Shown: positions 49,293 to 57,571 of the stretch, one piece after another | How positions within the stretch are numbered: position 1 is the stretch's first letter | How the letters are laid out: the number at the start of each line of letters is the position of its first letter | Assembly (NCBI RefSeq): GCF_007066085.1 | Contig: NZ_CP041405.1 | Location: 6,479,501-6,543,500, forward strand | Direction of reading: 5' to 3' | DNA from: Paenibacillus thiaminolyticus | Lineage (GTDB): Bacteria > Bacillota > Bacilli > Paenibacillales > Paenibacillaceae | Length of the DNA stretch: 64,000 bases | Program-made: the position numbers and the translations under genes | The notes under the pieces: generated by a model | What the model saw: only the letters and a program-made list of their open reading frames with translations | What the model was told of the DNA's origin: nothing | Databases searched by the model: none

Positions 49293-50912
49293 GTGACCAA
49301 GATAGCACACGGTCTTAAACCATTCTTTTTGCCCAATCGGCCTTATCAATTAAAGACGCTTATCCTGCTGCTCGTAACGATCGTGGTGGCTCTGTCTCTC
49401 ATTTTGACCGGGATCCTTATCGCGAACGACTATGCGGCCGCAACCCAGCGAAGCCAGGAGGAGAGGGCGCAAGCCATCGCAAGCGCGGTCGGCCAGACCC
49501 CGGCCATTCTGGACAGCCTGCGCAACGGAACCTATGGCGGCCCCGTCCAGACGTATACGATGAAAGTGAAAGCGGATACAAACGTGGAGTACATCGTCGT
49601 CATGGATATGAACAGCGTTCGCCTGTCTCATCCCAATGAAGAGATGATTGGCCGCACGTTTGTCGGAGGAGATGAAGGGCCGGCCCTGGAAGGGAAAAGT
49701 TATACGTCCGTTGCAGTCGGTACGTTAGGAGAGTCGATGCGCGCCTTTATGCCGATCTGGGACGGAGGAGAGCAGCTTGGCGCCGTGGCGGTCGGGATAG
49801 CCAAGGATAAAATCAATGACGCGGTATGGCGCAGTCAACAGATCATCCTTCTCGGCATGGGGGTAGGCTTGGCGGCAGGCTTGATCGGGGCGCTCCTGCT
49901 GGCGCAGAAGGTCAAGCGCTCGATGTACGGCCTGGAGCCGGTTGAAATCGCGAAGCTGCTGGAGGAAAAGGAAGCGATGCTCGCTTCCGTTCGCGAAGGA
50001 GTCGTCGCTGTGGATGAACGGGGGATCATGGTGGTAGCCAATCGGGCCGCGCGGGATATGTTCAAGCGGGCGGGGCTTCCCGCCGATCCGATTGGACAAC
50101 ATGTGCGGGATTACATGCCTGCATCCAAATTGCAGGACGTGCTGGTCCACCAAAGAATAGAGCTGGATCAGCAGCAAACCTTGAACAATCTGGAAATCGT
50201 CGTGAACTGCGTTCCTGTCAAGGCTGCCGGCAAGCTGGTTGGCGCACTGGCTACGTTCCGGGACAAAACAGAGCTGACGAGCATGCTGGAGCAATTGTCG
50301 GGCGCCAAAACTTATGCGGAAAGCCTGAGGGTCCACACCCATGAGTTCATGAATAAGCTTCATGTCATATCCGCTATGGTGCATACGGAATCATACAAGG
50401 AGCTTCAGGCGTATATTAAGCGGATTTCCCATCATTATCAACAGGATGTGGGCTGGGTCTCCAGCCATGTGAAAGACCCGGTGTTAGCGGGATATTTGCT
50501 GAATAAGCTCAGCTTCCTGCAAGAGCATGGTGTCGAAGTGACCTTGACCGGGCGGGAAGCGTGGCCGGCCATTACGCGGCCGGATGTTCTTGACGCGCTG
50601 ATCACCATTATCGGGAATACGCTGGACAACGCCTATGAAGCGATAGCCGGGCAGGAGGACAAAGAAGTCATGGTTGAACTGTCTTCCACGATGGAAGGCT
50701 GGCTGGAGTGGACGGTGCGGGATAATGGTCCAGGTCTGGCGGAGGAGCTTGCCGGGGAGATCCGCAAAGGTAATTCCACCAAAGGGGAGGGACGGGGGTA
50801 CGGCCTGCATCTGATCCACACAGCGGCGGCAGACACAGACGGAACGGTACATATATCTTCGCGGAAAGGAGACGGGATGACATTGACGGTGCGCATTCCA
50901 TACCAGGCATGA
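49293..50912 (+). CDS. CitA/DcuS-family sensor histidine kinase
   Basis: A 539-residue kinase: TM1 at about residues 21-43, an extracytoplasmic PAS-like sensor (about 45-180, containing VEYIVVMDMNSVRLSHPN), TM2 at about 184-205, a cytoplasmic PAS (about 225-330), an H-box with HEFMNKLHVISAM near 350 and an ATPase domain with NTLDNAYEAI. This order defines the citrate/C4-dicarboxylate kinases. Its start is unclear: GTG 49293 lacks a ribosome site, whereas AGGTGA lies before an ATA codon at 49302. It overlaps the response regulator by four bases and lies upstream of a dicarboxylate transporter. Confidence 0.92.
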   Translation: MTKIAHGLKPFFLPNRPYQLKTLILLLVTIVVALSLILTGILIANDYAAATQRSQEERAQAIASAVGQTPAILDSLRNGTYGGPVQTYTMKVKADTNVEYIVVMDMNSVRLSHPNEEMIGRTFVGGDEGPALEGKSYTSVAVGTLGESMRAFMPIWDGGEQLGAVAVGIAKDKINDAVWRSQQIILLGMGVGLAAGLIGALLLAQKVKRSMYGLEPVEIAKLLEEKEAMLASVREGVVAVDERGIMVVANRAARDMFKRAGLPADPIGQHVRDYMPASKLQDVLVHQRIELDQQQTLNNLEIVVNCVPVKAAGKLVGALATFRDKTELTSMLEQLSGAKTYAESLRVHTHEFMNKLHVISAMVHTESYKELQAYIKRISHHYQQDVGWVSSHVKDPVLAGYLLNKLSFLQEHGVEVTLTGREAWPAITRPDVLDALITIIGNTLDNAYEAIAGQEDKEVMVELSSTMEGWLEWTVRDNGPGLAEELAGEIRKGNSTKGEGRGYGLHLIHTAAADTDGTVHISSRKGDGMTLTVRIPYQA

Positions 50913-51628
50913 TTCAGGTCTTGATTGTTGAAGATGATCCGATGGTAGCGAAGTTCAACGGGATGTATGTGGACAAGGTGCCGGGCTTCGCATTGGCGGG
51001 AACGTCCGACGGAATCGAAGCAGGCTGGGAGATTCTGCAGAGCCGAAAAATCGATTTAGTGTTGCTTGATGTGTATATGGCGAACAAGAATGGACTTGAT
51101 CTGCTCGTCGATGTAAGGAACGCCAACCTTGCAATTGATGTTATCGTGGTCTCTTCTGCAAATGACCAAGCTTCCGTACAAACGGCTCTTCGCTACGGAG
51201 CCGTTGATTACTTGATCAAGCCCTTTGACTTTGAGCGGTTCCAAGCGGCGCTCATGCGGTACAAGTATAGATGCATCCATATGCGGAAGGATGGCATTCA
51301 GCAAGAAGAGCTTGATGCATTGTTTTATCCGGGGGGCGGGAATAAAGGATGGGTTGAGGAGACCCTGCCAAAAGGGATTACGAAAGAAACGTTTCTTCGC
51401 GTCCTGCGCGAGATTAATAAGCTGGAGGGCTGGTTCTCCACGGCAGCTTTGGCCGAGTTGACAGGGATTTCACGAGTGTCTCTGCGCAAATATCTCCGTT
51501 TCCTGGAGGAAAGCAACACACTGCTCAGCGATGTCAGCTATCAAGGCAGCGGCCGCCCGCTTCAGCAGTATAAGCTCAGCGCAGAAGGGCTTGATTACGT
51601 GCTTTCTATTTTGCAAAAATCCAATTAA
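50909..51628 (+). CDS. CitB/DcuR-family response regulator
   Basis: A 239-residue regulator. The receiver has IVEDD, phospho-acceptor D54 in VLLDVYM and the KPF switch. The C-terminal part (about 165-239) has a helix-turn-helix (FSTAALAELTGISRVSLRKY) of the CitB/DcuR type, ending with GRPLQQYKL. The start ATG overlaps the kinase stop (ATGA), coupling translation. The probable target is the adjacent dicarboxylate transporter, whose upstream region carries direct repeats. Confidence 0.93.
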   Translation: MIQVLIVEDDPMVAKFNGMYVDKVPGFALAGTSDGIEAGWEILQSRKIDLVLLDVYMANKNGLDLLVDVRNANLAIDVIVVSSANDQASVQTALRYGAVDYLIKPFDFERFQAALMRYKYRCIHMRKDGIQQEELDALFYPGGGNKGWVEETLPKGITKETFLRVLREINKLEGWFSTAALAELTGISRVSLRKYLRFLEESNTLLSDVSYQGSGRPLQQYKLSAEGLDYVLSILQKSN

Positions 51629-51642
51629 AGTACTAGACAGGT

Positions 51643-51675
51643 GAGCTCGTGCGCTGTGGCGCCGAGCTTTTTTTT
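51643..51675 (+). terminator. Intrinsic terminator of the two-component operon
   Basis: AGCTCG and CGAGCT plus inner GCGC pairing form the stem, followed by eight T. Confidence 0.9.
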
Positions 51676-51692
51676 CGTCCCAGGCACTTTTT

Positions 51693-51720
51693 TTAGTTAC
51701 AAAAGCCATGACATTAGTTA
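51693..51720 (+). promoter_or_regulatory. Direct repeats upstream of the dicarboxylate transporter
   Basis: TTAGTTAC at 51693 and TTAGTTAA at 51714, each followed by AAAA, are spaced 21 bp (two helical turns) and lie about 80 bp before the transporter start. They are candidate sites for the CitB-like regulator. Confidence 0.5.
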
Positions 51721-51760
51721 AAAAATGTATACAGATAAATAAATATGTAAGAAAATTGGG

Positions 51761-51774
51761 CGAAAACGCTTACA
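51761..51774. promoter_or_regulatory. cre-like site (CcpA)
   Basis: CGAAAACGCTTACA matches the catabolite-responsive element TGWAANCGNTNWCA at all but the first base. It lies just before the ribosome site of the transporter, where CcpA would block elongation. Confidence 0.65.
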
Positions 51775-51786
51775 AATGGGGGATGA

Positions 51787-53421
51787 ATGATGAAGCAATT
51801 GGTAGTATCCGCTTGGCGCAGCCTGTGGGCACAGCACAAGCGAACGAAAGAGGTATTGACGGTATCCGGCCAGGCGGCGGCTCAGGTTCAACCTGGCGTC
51901 AAGTCCAACAAACCGTATGCCACAGCTCAGCTTGTCGGATTTCTGCTGGGGCCTGCTTTGTTTATGTTGACGATGCTATTTTTTCAACCCGAGGGGTTGT
52001 CTGCGGAAGGGAGATCCGTGCTCGCCGTTACGTTATGGATTGCTGCATGGTGGATTACCGAGGCGATTCCGATACCGGCTACTTCTCTGCTGCCGCTAAT
52101 TCTGCTTCCTGTCACGGGGGCAATGCAAGGCAATGTGGTCGCCTCATCCTACGGCAACGATATTATTTTCTTGTTTTTAGGCGGCTTTTTTATCGCCACC
52201 GCGATGGAAAAGTGGAATTTGCACAAAAGAATGGCACTGTCGATTATCTCGGTAATCGGGACAAGCACGCAGCGCATCCTGCTAGGCTTTATGGCCGCTA
52301 CCGGATTTTTGTCGATGTGGGTATCCAATACGGCAGCCGTCATGATGATGATCCCGATGGGATTGGCGATTACGGCCCAGATTGCGAGCACATTGGCCGG
52401 CAAGCCGGAAGAGAAGGAGCTGCCGAAATTTGAGAAGTCCCTTATTTTTGGCATCGGCTATGCAGGGACGATCGGCGGGCTCGGAACACTCATCGGCACT
52501 CCGCCTAACATTATTCTTGTCGCCCAGATGAATGAGCTGTTCGGCATTACAATCTCCTTTGCCCAGTGGATGCTGTTTGGCATTCCCGTCGTCATGCTCA
52601 TGCTCTTTTTTACGTGGCTTTATTTGGGAAAAATGAAGTTCAGAACATCGATCCGCCAGCTTCCGGGCGGAAGAGAGTTAATTGAGAGCGAACGCAGCAA
52701 GCTTGGCAAAACCAGCTTTGAAGAAGGCATGGTTGGCCTCGTATTCGTTTTTGCCGCTTTTATGTGGATCACGCGCGAGTTTTTATGGGTAGAGGGCGGT
52801 TGGTTCATGGCCATTCCCGGCATCTCGGACGGGATGATCGCGATTATGGCTGCAGCCCTGTTGTTTATCCTTCCGGCCAAAGCAGAATCAGGCTCCCGCA
52901 TTTTGAATTGGAGTGATTCCAAAGACATTCCGTGGGGCGTGCTCCTTCTGTTCGGAGGCGGTCTGGCGATTGCGGCAGGCTTCCGCTCCAGCGGTCTGTC
53001 TGACTGGATGGGCGAACAGTTGACGATGCTTGACGGTTTCCATCTTATTGTCATTATTTCATGCGCTACGCTTCTCATTATGATGATGACCGAGCTCACG
53101 TCCAATACGGCAACCGCGACGATGATCTTGCCTGTCGTAGCCGCGCTCGCGATCGCCTTAGGCATTCATCCGTTCGCTCTTATGATCCCGTGCGCCATGG
53201 CGGCCAACTGCGCCTTCATGCTTCCGGTCGGCACGCCGCCCAATGCGATCATCTTCGGTACGGGCAAATTAAAGATTATGGACATGGTCCGGGCCGGTTT
53301 TTCCGTTAACGTATTCGCCACACTCATCATTATCCTTGCCGTCTATTATTTACTGCCGATCGTCTTCGGAATTGACCTGAACGTTATTCCTGACAATCTG
53401 TTGACCAAGGCGCAGGGCTAG
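51787..53421 (+). CDS. DASS-family dicarboxylate:sodium symporter (SdcS-like)
   Basis: A 544-residue membrane protein of the divalent anion:sodium symporter family. Both family SNT motifs are present, MWVSNTAAVMMMIPMG near residue 179 and ELTSNTATATMILPV near 437, with hairpins GLGTLIGTPPN and MLPVGTPPNAIIFGTGK. It would import succinate, fumarate or malate with sodium. Start at ATG 51787 (or 51790) behind GGGGG. It is likely activated by the CitAB-like system and repressed by CcpA. FumC elsewhere in the window would use the imported acids. Confidence 0.93.
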   Translation: MMKQLVVSAWRSLWAQHKRTKEVLTVSGQAAAQVQPGVKSNKPYATAQLVGFLLGPALFMLTMLFFQPEGLSAEGRSVLAVTLWIAAWWITEAIPIPATSLLPLILLPVTGAMQGNVVASSYGNDIIFLFLGGFFIATAMEKWNLHKRMALSIISVIGTSTQRILLGFMAATGFLSMWVSNTAAVMMMIPMGLAITAQIASTLAGKPEEKELPKFEKSLIFGIGYAGTIGGLGTLIGTPPNIILVAQMNELFGITISFAQWMLFGIPVVMLMLFFTWLYLGKMKFRTSIRQLPGGRELIESERSKLGKTSFEEGMVGLVFVFAAFMWITREFLWVEGGWFMAIPGISDGMIAIMAAALLFILPAKAESGSRILNWSDSKDIPWGVLLLFGGGLAIAAGFRSSGLSDWMGEQLTMLDGFHLIVIISCATLLIMMMTELTSNTATATMILPVVAALAIALGIHPFALMIPCAMAANCAFMLPVGTPPNAIIFGTGKLKIMDMVRAGFSVNVFATLIIILAVYYLLPIVFGIDLNVIPDNLLTKAQG

Positions 53422-53514
53422 GTTTCTATTCTGCGAAAAGCCAAAGAGCCGGAGCGTTGCGTGCAGCCCTTGGCTCCAAATCTTTCATTTGCCGCTTGTC
53501 ATAATTGTTGGCAG

Positions 53515-53543
53515 AACCGGTTCCTTTGCGGAGCCGGTTTTTT
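53515..53543 (+). terminator. Intrinsic terminator of the transporter gene
   Basis: AACCGG pairs with CCGGTT with further pairing inside, followed by TTTTTT. Confidence 0.85.
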
Positions 53544-53649
53544 GGTGCGCATGCTCTGTCGTGAAGGCCCTGATGGAAAGGCGGGGGTGCCAACCTTCGT
53601 GACTGGGGGCATTGGATGCAGGGCACACTTGACAGAAGGAGATAAATAT

Positions 53650-53671
53650 AATATCTTTAATTCGAGATATT
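53650..53671. promoter_or_regulatory. MhqR-like operator
   Basis: Perfect 7-bp arms AATATCT and AGATATT around an 8-bp centre give ATCTTTAATTCGAGAT, close to the Bacillus MhqR box (ATCTcgaatTCgAGAT). A TTGACA begins at 53629 and a TATAAT overlaps the left arm, so binding would block the promoter. Confidence 0.65.
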
Positions 53672-53716
53672 AACTGATGTAATTGATTCATACTGAGATA
53701 AAAAGGAGAGATCCAT

Positions 53717-54667
53717 ATGACTTTGCAGACGGCAGGGATTCATCATATTACCGCTTTTGCCCGGGATCCGCAGGCGAACGTTGACTTTTATGCCGGCGTT
53801 CTCGGCTTGCGGCTTGTCAAGAAGACGATTAACTTCGATGCGCCGGAAGTATACCATTTGTATTTCGGGAACGAGGCGGGCGGTCCGGGGACGATCATTA
53901 CGTTCTTCCCGTGGCCGGATTCCCGCAGAGGCCGCATCGGGGGCGGCCAGGTCGGCATGACGACGTATGTCGTTCCGCCGGGCGCACTGGACTTCTGGGA
54001 AGCGCGGCTGAGACGGTTCGGCATCTCCGTCATGACAGGCCGCCGCTTCGGGGAGAATTATGTGCAATTTACAGACAATGAAGGCTTGCGGCTGGAACTG
54101 GTGGAACGGGAGGAAGGCCCGGCCAGCCAATGGTCGTTCGGCGGAATTCCGGCGGACAAGGCGATCAAGGGCTTCGGCGGAGCGGTGCTGTTCAGCGTGC
54201 ATGCCAACGAGACGATGAACGTGCTGGAGCATGTGCTCGGCTTGACCCGGGTCGGCGAGGATACCGGATTCGTCCGCTTCCGGGCGGCCGGGGAGCTCGG
54301 CAATCTGATCGATATTCCGAAGTCGGATATGGAGCCGGGAGTGGGGGGCGCAGGAACCGTGCACCATATCGCCTGGCGGGCCCGTGATTATGAGGAGCAT
54401 GGGGAGTGGCGGAGCAAGGTGGAGCAGAGCGGCTATCATCCGACGCCGATCGTCGACCGCCAATATTTCAACGCCGTCTACTTCCGGGAGAGCGGCGGGA
54501 TTCTGTTCGAGATTGCGACGGATCCGCCGGGCTTCATGCGCGATGAACCGTTCGAGTCACTTGGAGAGAGCCTGATGCTGCCGGAATGGTTCGAGCCGCA
54601 CCGCACCCGGATTGAAGCGAACCTGCTGCCGATCGAAGTAAGACCGCTCAAGGAGGGAGAGGCATGA
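53717..54667 (+). CDS. mhqO: Ring-cleaving dioxygenase, VOC family
   Basis: A 316-residue double-VOC (glyoxalase/extradiol-dioxygenase fold) protein of the MhqO group, which detoxifies hydroquinones and catechol-like compounds in B. subtilis. The first domain starts TAGIHHITAFARDPQANVDF, the second has GGAVLFSVHANE, and metal ligands are plausible in IHHIT (His), TVHHIAWRA (His) and GILFEIATDPPG (Glu). Start at ATG 53717 behind AAGGAGAG. It is coupled to the hydrolase gene by an ATGA overlap and preceded by an MhqR-like box. Confidence 0.92.
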   Translation: MTLQTAGIHHITAFARDPQANVDFYAGVLGLRLVKKTINFDAPEVYHLYFGNEAGGPGTIITFFPWPDSRRGRIGGGQVGMTTYVVPPGALDFWEARLRRFGISVMTGRRFGENYVQFTDNEGLRLELVEREEGPASQWSFGGIPADKAIKGFGGAVLFSVHANETMNVLEHVLGLTRVGEDTGFVRFRAAGELGNLIDIPKSDMEPGVGGAGTVHHIAWRARDYEEHGEWRSKVEQSGYHPTPIVDRQYFNAVYFRESGGILFEIATDPPGFMRDEPFESLGESLMLPEWFEPHRTRIEANLLPIEVRPLKEGEA

Positions 54668-55275
54668 GACATCTGTATGAAAAAGGGACGGACGAGTCGG
54701 CCCCGACGCTGGTGCTGCTGCACGGGACGGGCGGTTCGGAGCGCGATCTGGTGCCGCTGGCCCGGATGATCTCGCCGGGTTCGGCGGTGCTCAGCCTTCG
54801 CGGCAATGTGCTGGAGAATGGGATGCCGCGCTTCTTCCGGCGGCTCGCGGAAGGCATCTTCGATGAAGAGGATCTTCTGTTCCGGACGGGAGAAGTGAAC
54901 ACCTTCCTGGATCAAGCGGCGGAACAGTACGGATTCGATCGGCGCAATCTCGTGGCGGTCGGATATTCCAATGGCGCGAATATCGCCGCCAGCCTGCTGT
55001 TCCATATTCAAGAGGCATGGGCCGGCGCCATTCTCCACCATCCGATGGTGCCGCGCCGCGGCGTCGTGCTGCCTGAGCTGAGCGGTCTCCCCGTCTTTAT
55101 CGGGGCAGGCAAGAACGACCCGATCTGCTCGCCGCAGGAGACGGAGGAGCTGGAAGGACTGCTGCGCGGAGCGGGCGCCGACGTAACCGTTCATTGGGAG
55201 CGATACGGCCATCAATTGACCTCTAGCGAGGCGGAGGCGGCAGCGGACTGGTTCCGCGACAAGTTTTTGCCGTAA
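54664..55275 (+). CDS. mhqD: Carboxylesterase/phospholipase-family hydrolase
   Basis: A 203-residue alpha/beta hydrolase of the MhqD/YpdH type: the oxyanion strand is LVLLHGTGGSERDL, the nucleophile elbow VGYSNGANIA has Ser near residue 100, the acid strand is FIGAGKNDPICSP, and the catalytic His is in YGHQLTS. It is translated together with the dioxygenase. In B. subtilis the homologous genes are induced by quinones through MhqR, so the pair likely forms a quinone-detoxification operon here. Confidence 0.92.
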   Translation: MRHLYEKGTDESAPTLVLLHGTGGSERDLVPLARMISPGSAVLSLRGNVLENGMPRFFRRLAEGIFDEEDLLFRTGEVNTFLDQAAEQYGFDRRNLVAVGYSNGANIAASLLFHIQEAWAGAILHHPMVPRRGVVLPELSGLPVFIGAGKNDPICSPQETEELEGLLRGAGADVTVHWERYGHQLTSSEAEAAADWFRDKFLP

Positions 55276-55319
55276 GGCCGTAAGGGAGTATTGGGAGTGC
55301 CTATTGATGAATGAGCACA

Positions 55320-55364
55320 TGGGCTGTCTTCTACGTAGTGTTAAGCTACCGTGAGACAGCCCCA
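55320..55364. repeat. GGGCTGTCT inverted repeat, copy 2
   Basis: GGGCTGTCT and AGACAGCCC arms with an inner GTAG/CTAC stem, just after the mhqD gene. It is related to the hairpin at 29712-29755. Confidence 0.7.
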
Positions 55365-55502
55365 GCTTGTGAACGTAGAGTACCGCGTTTTGACGGGCAT
55401 GCCCAATTATTCATTCCTTGCTCAAGCATTGGAGGTGACGGTTGGTTCGCTTTGTTTCGTTCCGCTGAAATGATGCTGTCTGGTTCCGCCCTGATTTTAC
55501 GT

Positions 55503-55870
55503 TGATTCCACGCCGATTTCCCTCTGAACCTCGCTGATAGTCTCTGATCCTTACTGATCCTGACTGACTTCTCTCAGATTAACATTGATTCAGGCTGTAC
55601 CTCGCTGCTCCTCTCTGACTGCTCATTGATTCACGCTGTTCCTTGCTGCTCCTCACTGACTGCTCATTGATTCACGCTGTTCCTTGCTGCTCCTCACTGA
55701 CTGCTCATTGATACTCGCTATTCCTTTGCTGCTCCTCACTGACTGCTGATTGATGCTCGCTGTACCTCGCTGCTCCTTACTGACTGCTCATTGATACTCG
55801 CTATTCCTTGCTGACTGCTGATTGATTCTCGCTGCTCCTCTCTGTTCCACGCTGATGCCACTCTGTTCTC
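55503..55870. repeat. Degenerate 41-bp tandem array
   Basis: A unit of 41 bp (GCTCATTGATTCACGCTGTT then CCTTGCTGCTCCTCACTGACT) recurs at 55621, 55662, 55703, 55745 and 55786 with few changes and decays on both sides. The period is not a multiple of three and all frames are broken, so it is non-coding. Confidence 0.9.
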
Positions 55871-56013
55871 GCCGCCCAACTTGCCGAAAATACTGCAAAT
55901 ATGCAGTTTTCCTTTAAGGTGTTTACTCCATTAGAGGCATTCCTGCAAAACCGCAGGAATTTCCGGCATGTCAATGGCTTGAAAGCAAAAATCGGAGAAA
56001 TTGATGCGCTTTT

Positions 56014-56490
56014 GAGGCCGTTGGAAAACCCCTGTTTTTTTGGAGGGGTGAGTACCTAATCGAAACTTGGCATTCAGAGCGTCATTGCCTTCTGGAGGCA
56101 TCATTATCTCCTGGGGTTTTAACGTGTGGAGTGAATTGCTGCCATTTTACAGGAATTTCGGCTCAATGAGTCCACATTTCGAGGAATTGCTGCACAGCTA
56201 CATCATTTTAGGCCCTTTTGAGCTAAGTCGAAGAGAAACGGGTGAAATTGCTGCAGTTTCACAGGATTCGCTTTCTGGAAAAGTCGTCCATATCGAATTG
56301 CTGTATTGGTGCAGGATTTTGCCTACTGAATCAACGTGTCTTGAGAAACCGTGCAGTTTTGAGGATTTCGTCTATCGGATAGACATTTCATTGTACAGTT
56401 TTCAGGCACTTCGATCAGATAAAATTTTTCTACTGAGAGATAAGTCCTGATGAAGTGCCCAAAAATCCTTTGGACTTTCTCAACAGCCTG
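56014..56490. repeat. Dispersed 480-bp repeat, copy C
   Basis: Very close to copy B over its whole length, ending in TTTCTCAACAGCCTG; the left end is slightly diverged (GAGGCCGTTGGAAAA). The internal 127-codon frame (56067-56450) is retained. Differences from copy B change amino acids more often than they leave them unchanged, so the frame is not under protein selection. Confidence 0.87.
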
Positions 56491-56531
56491 GCTTTTGCAG
56501 GAATTTCATCTAAAGTCAGCTCAAATAGCGA

Positions 56532-56555
56532 AAAATCCTGCGTTTAGGCAGGATT
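56532..56555. terminator. Hairpin right of repeat copy C
   Basis: AAATCCTGC and GCAGGATTT form a 9-bp stem, extended by GCGA/TCGC. It lies 156 bp beyond the 3' end of cdaS on the other strand. Confidence 0.4.
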
Positions 56556-56710
56556 TCGCGCCTGATCTATTTTCTGCGGAGTTGTCTGCCACCGTCTATC
56601 ATCCATTTTGCGACGCGTTGCCCGTGCCATCTTCTCCTACTTCCCGTATCCGCTGCTTTTCCGCCTTTCCCCTGGCCATTTTTTCATAACCTAGGGGACA
56701 CCCCGTTGTG

Positions 56711-57343
56711 TTACTTGGCATCCCTCGCCGGGATAAGCGAGGAGATAGGATACAGCCGTCCGCCCAGAGCGAATGACGCGGTGCCCGATTCTTCGGAGAC
56801 GACAAGCACGAGCGCATCGCTGCGCTCGCTCAAGCCTGCCGCGGCCCGGTGGCGCGTGCCGAATCTGGACCCGGGAGGAATCGACATGGAGAGCGGCAAT
56901 ATATTGCCGGCCGACAGTATCTCGTTCGCGCGGATAACGACGGCACCGTCATGAAGCGGGCTGCCCGAGATGAAGATGGATTCGAGCAGCGAGTGGGTCA
57001 AGGTCGCGCCGATTGGCGTCCCGGGCTGGATCAGATGATCGAGCGGATCCTGGCGCTGCACGACGATCAACGCCCCGAGTCTTCGTTGGGACAAATGATG
57101 AATGCTCAGCGTCAACTCGGCATATTTGTCGGTGTAGGGGGACAAATAACAGTTCAAATAGAACGAGGCCGCCGTCGATTCAAGCGCGAGAATGCTTTTG
57201 CGGAACTGCTCGAACTGTCCGAGCATGCAGTTGTCCGATTCATCGAAGACTTCCAGGCTCTGCCTGATATCAACGGAGAGCTGCTTGAGCTGCTCCTTCA
57301 ATTGCTGCTTGACGATGGATAGATCGCAATTTTCCGTCTCCAT
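56711..57343 (-). CDS. cdaS: Diadenylate cyclase, CdaS type
   Basis: Makes c-di-AMP from two ATP. It has 210 residues: an N-terminal helical YojJ-type regulatory part (about 1-60) and the DAC domain with the catalytic DGA (residues 132-134) in SPLHDGAVVIR and GTRHR (162-166). There are no membrane helices, unlike CdaA, and no DNA-binding part, unlike DisA. CdaS acts in sporulation or germination in B. subtilis; that role is assumed here. Start at ATG 57343 behind AAGGAG. Confidence 0.92.
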   Translation of the reverse strand: METENCDLSIVKQQLKEQLKQLSVDIRQSLEVFDESDNCMLGQFEQFRKSILALESTAASFYLNCYLSPYTDKYAELTLSIHHLSQRRLGALIVVQRQDPLDHLIQPGTPIGATLTHSLLESIFISGSPLHDGAVVIRANEILSAGNILPLSMSIPPGSRFGTRHRAAAGLSERSDALVLVVSEESGTASFALGGRLYPISSLIPARDAK

Positions 57344-57571
57344 GCTCCTAGCTCCTTGTCTTGCCGATTTTCTGGTTATTGTTAATGTAAACCTTCCGGG
57401 ACCTCCTTATACAGAAAAGTTCATCTTAGCCAACCCGTTACGGCTGCCCGCCGATTTCCAACCTAGCTCCTGATGTGATAATTTTAGTATAAATGATGCG
57501 TATCCTTTTTGACCGTTCGGCCGTTTACGTAGTGTAACACGAAAGGAATTAGCAAAGGAGGGCCCCATTCC

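Noticed and set aside
55503..55870. CRISPR array
   Set aside because: Units are contiguous at 41 bp with no unique spacers between conserved repeats, and there are no cas genes in the window.
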